This document shows, piece by piece, positions 33,244 through 37,159 of a stretch of 37,159 nucleotides of DNA (positions are counted from its first letter, which is position 1; each line of letters begins with the position of its first letter). The DNA lies in NCBI GenBank assembly GCA_002728855.1, contig PBWA01000019.1, forward strand, positions 1 to 37,159, given 5' to 3'. Under the pieces are notes generated by a model, which saw only the letters and a list, made by a program, of their open reading frames with translations, did not search any database and was not told where the DNA came from. The position numbers and the translations under genes were made by a program. The DNA is from Flavobacteriaceae bacterium. Its GTDB lineage: Bacteria > Bacteroidota > Bacteroidia > Flavobacteriales > Flavobacteriaceae.

Positions 33244-34896
33244 CTAATTGAGTAATTGCTTCGCATGTTCTAATGCAGACTTGGTTATTTTTTTTCCTGA
33301 TAACATAAAAGCTACTTCTTTAATTCGTTCATTGGAATCCAAAATTTTCAATTTAGTAACTGTTGAGTTATCTTCAAATTCTTTATAAACACCTATATGA
33401 ACATTCCCTTTTGAAGCTATTTGAGGTGAGTGAGTAATTGTAAATACTTGCATTTTTTTTGACATATCATACATTACATCAGCTAATCCATTTGAAATTA
33501 TTCCAGAAATACCGGAATCAATTTCATCAAAAATAATTGTAGGTAGTTTTTTATAGCGCGCTAGAATACTTTTCATTGAAAGTATAATTCTAGAAAGTTC
33601 TCCACCTGAAACTACTTTTTTTAGTAGCTTAAAGTCAACTCCTCTATTTGCTGAAAATAAAAACTCTATTGAATCTTTCCCATTTTTAAGATAAGTATCA
33701 CCTTTAATTAGATTAATCTGAAATTTAGCGTTTTTCATACCCATTTTAGAAACTAAAATTTGAAGTTCTTTAAGCATTAATGGTATAGCTTTTATTCTGT
33801 TATTATGAATCACCGATGATAACTTGTTTAGTTGAAATTCAGTTTCATTTATTGAGGATCTTAATTCATTAATGTTGTGATCAAAATTTTCAAAAGAATT
33901 TATTTCTTTATAAAGCTTTTCCTTGATAAGAATTAGATCATTTATACTATCGACTTTATGTTTTTTATATAGCGAATAAATTAAATCTAATTTTGTTTCT
34001 AAATCATTTAATTTTTCAGGATCAGATTCTAGATCATCTAATGATAATCTTAACTCACTTAAAATATCCATTAAATCATAGGAAAGATTCAAAGTTCGTG
34101 AGGAAAGATTCCGAAACTTAGGAGATTTATCTGAAAACTTTTTAAAAAGAGAGTTTAAAGACCCTGCTTTATTTAAAAGTCCAAACTTTTCATCTTCTAA
34201 AATTTGTATCGCTTCCAAAATAAAAAGCCTAAAATCTTCAGTGTTTGAGAGGAAATTTAATTTCTCTTCAATTTTCTCTTGAATACCATTAGTTAACTCT
34301 ATTTTGTCTAGTTCTTTATATAAAAAAGTCTTGTAATCAATATTTTCTGATATTTTTTCTTGTGATAACTTCAGTTCCTGAAATTTAGAAATTAATACTT
34401 TATGTTTACTAAGCTTATTTTGATAGTCTTCTATAAACTCTTGATTCTTGGCAAAAAAATCAAGGACTAATAATTGATATTGAGAAGAAAGCATGATTTC
34501 ATTTTCATTCTGTGAATGAATATCTACCAAATGCTTAGTAAAAAGATTAAGCGTATTAAGATTTACAGGAGTATCATTAATAAATGCTCTTGTCTTTCCT
34601 GTTGAAGATATCTCTCTTCTTACAATTGTATCAATATCATAATCAAGATTTTTATCTGAAAAAAAATCTTGGAGATTATAGTTGTCAATCTTAAATATTG
34701 CCTCAACAACACATTTCATTTTCGAATCTTTAAGCAATTTTAAGTCTGCTCTTTTTCCTAAAATAAGATTTAAAGCACCTAAAAGTATGGATTTTCCAGC
34801 ACCTGTTTCACCAGTAATACAAGTCATGCCATTTGAAAACTTAACATCTAAGCTTTCTATTAATGCATAATTCTTGACGCTTAAACTTGTGATCAA
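33244..34896 (-). CDS. recN: DNA repair protein RecN
   Basis: 550 residues, an SMC-like ATPase for double-strand break repair. Walker A ITGETGAGKSILLGALN (K35), a long helical coiled-coil centre (about 150-370), signature VSGGELSRI (429-437) and Walker B TIIFDEID (453-460), then THSPQIA. The start is TTG at 34896, giving the usual short N-terminus before LSVKNYALIE; no suitable ATG is present. A TATATTTG box at 34923-34930 lies just upstream, so recN probably has its own promoter in addition to read-through. Confidence 0.94.
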   Translation of the reverse strand: MITSLSVKNYALIESLDVKFSNGMTCITGETGAGKSILLGALNLILGKRADLKLLKDSKMKCVVEAIFKIDNYNLQDFFSDKNLDYDIDTIVRREISSTGKTRAFINDTPVNLNTLNLFTKHLVDIHSQNENEIMLSSQYQLLVLDFFAKNQEFIEDYQNKLSKHKVLISKFQELKLSQEKISENIDYKTFLYKELDKIELTNGIQEKIEEKLNFLSNTEDFRLFILEAIQILEDEKFGLLNKAGSLNSLFKKFSDKSPKFRNLSSRTLNLSYDLMDILSELRLSLDDLESDPEKLNDLETKLDLIYSLYKKHKVDSINDLILIKEKLYKEINSFENFDHNINELRSSINETEFQLNKLSSVIHNNRIKAIPLMLKELQILVSKMGMKNAKFQINLIKGDTYLKNGKDSIEFLFSANRGVDFKLLKKVVSGGELSRIILSMKSILARYKKLPTIIFDEIDSGISGIISNGLADVMYDMSKKMQVFTITHSPQIASKGNVHIGVYKEFEDNSTVTKLKILDSNERIKEVAFMLSGKKITKSALEHAKQLLN

Positions 34897-34922
34897 ATTT
34901 CAATAATTTATTTATAATAGTT

Positions 34923-34930
34923 CAAATATA
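34923..34930 (-). promoter_or_regulatory. TATATTTG -7 box for recN
   Basis: An exact TAnnTTTG match on the minus strand, 2 bp after the porD-like stop codon. The predicted start is near 34919, a leader of about 23 nt. No TTTG at the -33 distance was found. Confidence 0.5.
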
Positions 34931-34932
34931 TG

Positions 34933-35817
34933 CTAATAGTTAATTTGCTTCCATTTTGAAGCAAAAAAAGGAGCAACTTTATTTAAAAGAATATATGTGT
35001 TTTCAAAATCTACTTTTGGACCAGAAGAAAAAATGTCAAGTATCTCCTGAGATTTAGCGTCGAAAAAAATCTGGATAGGCAATGCATTTGGTCTTCTAAG
35101 ATACAGCTTTTCAAGATTAGTAAATGAAAACATTATTTGCTTTTTGGCGTTTAATGGATCATCAGTTAAAAAGTCCATTCCCTTTCGATGATAATCATAA
35201 AGCGTTTGCCTATATTCTTTGTAAGAATTTGATCGAATAGCATCAACTAGCCAAAATCTATTCCGATTTGAATTATTTTGATTCCAACCTTTACCACCTT
35301 GCTGAGATAAATTAACTATTTTTTGGGCTTCATCTATATATTTTTGACCTCCAAATAATGAATATGTATCTGCATCAAGTGCTAAGATTAAGTAGATATA
35401 AAAACTAAAAATTGAGATTAGATTGGATTCGAATGATTCACTGTTATAGAACAATGGTTGATATTCTTCATACTTAAACTTTATATCCTTATCTAAAAAA
35501 TTAAAGATTGGACTATCATAATCTGACATGAAAATTGGTCTTTGAGATAAAATTTGAAGTGTTCCTTCAAATAAATCAGCATTATATTGTGTCAAATTCA
35601 AAACAAAACTACATTTTATTCTCTCGTTTTGAAGAAAGTCAATATTGGTCCATGAATTATTATTAACAAATTCATTTAATGAAACTTCAAGAGTTTTAAA
35701 AATCTTTTGATTTGTCTGGTCTACAAGATTAGAATTAATAATCACTTGACAGGTCAGCTCCTGAGATTGAATACTGAAGTTAATCAGAAAAGAAAGGAAT
35801 AAAAGTAAATTACGCAT
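34933..35817 (-). CDS. porD: DUF4835 family protein, PorD-like (type IX secretion)
   Basis: 294 residues from the ATG at 35817, chosen because it gives a clean signal peptide (MRNLLLFLSFLINFSIQS|QE) and overlaps coaBC by only 8 nt; an upstream in-frame ATG at 35853 would extend it into coaBC. Exported. Family stretches include QELTCQVIINSNLVDQTN, the YYIYLILALDADTYS-like region (written IYLILALDADTYSLFGG), and AQKIVNLSQQGGKGW. The Bacteroidota DUF4835 family has been named PorD for a type IX secretion accessory protein. I rely on memory for that name. No other Por/Gld genes are here. Confidence 0.75.
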   Translation of the reverse strand: MRNLLLFLSFLINFSIQSQELTCQVIINSNLVDQTNQKIFKTLEVSLNEFVNNNSWTNIDFLQNERIKCSFVLNLTQYNADLFEGTLQILSQRPIFMSDYDSPIFNFLDKDIKFKYEEYQPLFYNSESFESNLISIFSFYIYLILALDADTYSLFGGQKYIDEAQKIVNLSQQGGKGWNQNNSNRNRFWLVDAIRSNSYKEYRQTLYDYHRKGMDFLTDDPLNAKKQIMFSFTNLEKLYLRRPNALPIQIFFDAKSQEILDIFSSGPKVDFENTYILLNKVAPFFASKWKQINY

Positions 35818-37015
35818 ATTCAGATAATATTTGATCAAAAATATCTTTAGCAACTAAATATTTTGATTTGATATCAAAATGAGTCACATCATTTTTTGAT
35901 CTTATGTAAGTTATCTTGTTCTCATCACTTCCAAATACTAGGTTATCTTCGTTAAATGAATTTAAAACAATTGCATCAAGATTTTTATTTTTTAGTTTCA
36001 AAAGAGAATTTTCGATTGCATTCTCAGTTTCAAGAGCAAATCCGATTAATAATTGATTTTTTTTTCTTTTACCCATTTGCTCAAGTATGTCTTTTGTGGG
36101 AATAAATTCTAATTTAATAGATTGCTCATTGTTTTTAATCTTATTTGAAAAAATCGTTTTTGATTTAAAGTCAGAAATAGCAGCAGCAGATATAACAATA
36201 TCCATTTCGTCATATTTTTTCATAACTTTTTCAAACATCTCATCAGAATTATCAATTCTAATGATTTTGACAGAAGAATTGACAATATCAAGAGAGGTTG
36301 GTCCTGAAAAAAGAAAAACTTCTGACCCAAGTTCTGCTGCACGTTTTGCCAAAGCAAAACCCATTTTACCACTACTTTTATTTGCAATAAATCTGATTGG
36401 ATCAATTGATTCATATGTTGGTCCAGCAGTTATTAAAACTTTTTTACCATTCAGTGGCAAATTCTTAGATAAATCATCTTCAATATATTGAATTATTTCT
36501 TCAGGTTCTAACATTCTTCCTTTACCCTCAAGTCCACTCGCAAGATATCCGGTTCCTACAGGCAAAACTCTCTTGCCTGAATTTATAAGACTATCAATAT
36601 TCTTTTGGTTTGCGGAATTCTCATACATATCTAGATCCATAGATGGTGCAATGTAAACATCCCCATTAAATGAAAGATAAGTTGCAATAAGCAAATTATC
36701 ACACTTGGCAGATGCCATTGATGAAATAATATTAGACGTAGCTGGAGCGATTATAAATAAATCAGCCCATTTAGCTATTGAGACATGATTATTCCAGGTA
36801 TCATTTTTATTGTCAGAGGTAAAAGTTGAAAGAACATTATTTTCAGATAAAGTTGAAAGCGTCAGTGGACTTACAAAATCTTTTGCTGAAGTTGTCATTA
36901 TAACTTTGACTTCACAACTTCTCTTTTTTAGCAAACGGAGAATAAAAGGTGCTTTATATGCAGCGATTCCACCACTAATTCCAAGTAGGACATTTTTCCC
37001 TGATAAAAAACTCAT
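35810..37015 (-). CDS. coaBC: Bifunctional phosphopantothenoylcysteine decarboxylase / phosphopantothenate-cysteine ligase
   Basis: 401 residues. N-terminal flavoprotein decarboxylase (CoaC, about 1-180): LLGISGGIAAYK, catalytic H77 in NNHVSIAKWADL, APATSN, and a PSMDLDM segment where many homologues have PxMNxxM. The E. coli active-site cysteine position near GxGRM appears to be serine (S160 in GYLASGLEGKGRM), which I believe also occurs in other Bacteroidota. C-terminal ligase (CoaB, about 190-401): ITAGPTYESIDPIRFIANKSSGKMG. It makes 4'-phosphopantetheine for CoA. Three bp separate it from rpoZ. Confidence 0.94.
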   Translation of the reverse strand: MSFLSGKNVLLGISGGIAAYKAPFILRLLKKRSCEVKVIMTTSAKDFVSPLTLSTLSENNVLSTFTSDNKNDTWNNHVSIAKWADLFIIAPATSNIISSMASAKCDNLLIATYLSFNGDVYIAPSMDLDMYENSANQKNIDSLINSGKRVLPVGTGYLASGLEGKGRMLEPEEIIQYIEDDLSKNLPLNGKKVLITAGPTYESIDPIRFIANKSSGKMGFALAKRAAELGSEVFLFSGPTSLDIVNSSVKIIRIDNSDEMFEKVMKKYDEMDIVISAAAISDFKSKTIFSNKIKNNEQSIKLEFIPTKDILEQMGKRKKNQLLIGFALETENAIENSLLKLKNKNLDAIVLNSFNEDNLVFGSDENKITYIRSKNDVTHFDIKSKYLVAKDIFDQILSEYA

Positions 37016-37018
37016 GAT

Positions 37019-37159
37019 TTAAGAGTTCGATTCTTCAGTGTTTCTGTGATAAATTTTATCCTCTAACCATTCTTCAATGGCAATGGCATATGACTTAGGT
37101 AATCTTTCATAAAACTTAGAAACTTCAATTTGTTCTTTGTTTTCGAAAATTTCTTCTAA
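37019..37159 (-). CDS. rpoZ: RNA polymerase omega subunit, C-terminal part (5' truncated by the window)
   Basis: The minus-strand frame from the window edge to TAA (37019-37021) encodes 46 residues: LEEIFENKEQIEVSKFYERL, then PKSYAIAIEEWLEDKIYHRN. This matches what I know of the Bacteroidota omega/RpoZ C-terminus, and rpoZ-coaBC-porD-recN is the usual order. Omega stabilises RNA polymerase assembly. The N-terminus is outside the window. Confidence 0.75.
   Translation of the reverse strand, partial: LEEIFENKEQIEVSKFYERLPKSYAIAIEEWLEDKIYHRNTEESNS

Noticed and set aside
35818-35853. 12-codon extension of the porD-like gene
   Set aside because: It would place residues before the signal peptide and overlap coaBC further; the ATG at 35817 is better.
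36087-36491. 134-codon open frame on the plus strand opposite coaBC
   Set aside because: Antisense shadow of the conserved CoaB domain; composition is that of a reverse-complemented coding frame.

Overview
The window is about 37 kb of AT-rich, tightly packed bacterial chromosome from a member of the Bacteroidota, most likely a streamlined marine Flavobacteriia. The evidence is gene content and order (rpoZ-coaBC-porD/DUF4835-recN, ybbR-coaE followed by an RprX/RprY-like two-component pair, DUF3822-rsmD), the Bacteroidota promoter signature TAnnTTTG (sometimes with an upstream TTTG) in many gaps, and the near absence of Shine-Dalgarno sequences. This placement is inference; there is no 16S gene and no database search was possible. 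No tRNA, insertion sequence, prophage, CRISPR array or defence island was seen.

Layout. 1-3197 (+): the end of thrA (homoserine dehydrogenase part), then thrB and thrC, translationally coupled. 3194-4810 (-): an exported Xaa-Pro aminopeptidase. 4863-5951 (+): gcvT. 5948-6676 (-): kdsB. 6798-8749 (+): an unrecognised membrane-anchored protein, a DUF3822 protein and rsmD. 8736-9020 (-): RNase P RNA. 9107-10842 (+): dnaX, which is split into two overlapping frames at an A AAA AAG slippery site. 10837-14911 (-): pdxH-sixA-ppk-ppx (polyphosphate metabolism). 14988-17695 (-): pyrR-pyrB-STAS-like-rnz. 17789-19945 (-): rpsA with a lysine-rich N-terminal tail built from 60-bp tandem repeats. 20112-24657 (-): UMF1-type MFS transporter, lon, cmk. 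24758-27065 (+): two msrB genes and lpdA. 27052-27483 (-): aroQ. 27571-28473 (+): a XerD-like recombinase. 28478-37159 (-): a long run reading rpoZ (partial), coaBC, porD-like, recN, fabI, ybbR, coaE, histidine kinase, response regulator.

Most genes are housekeeping. The strongest unusual signal is in dnaX. An in-frame A AAA AAG heptamer inside an A8 run sits directly 3' of a 7-bp hairpin. The zero frame stops two codons later (gamma-like, 362 aa), while a -1 shift opens 218 more codons (tau-like, 578 aa). Other points worth a look are the rpsA repeat tail, TAnnTTTG boxes so close to the dnaX and msrB starts that their mRNAs may be leaderless, face-to-face promoters between pepP and gcvT, overlap of the rsmD stop with the 3' end of rnpB, a pyrR promoter too close to the gene for a PyrR attenuator, and a lipoprotein/cytosolic MsrB pair with different cysteine sets. 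Convergent genes nearly always overlap at their stop codons, so the genome appears to have little room for dedicated terminators.
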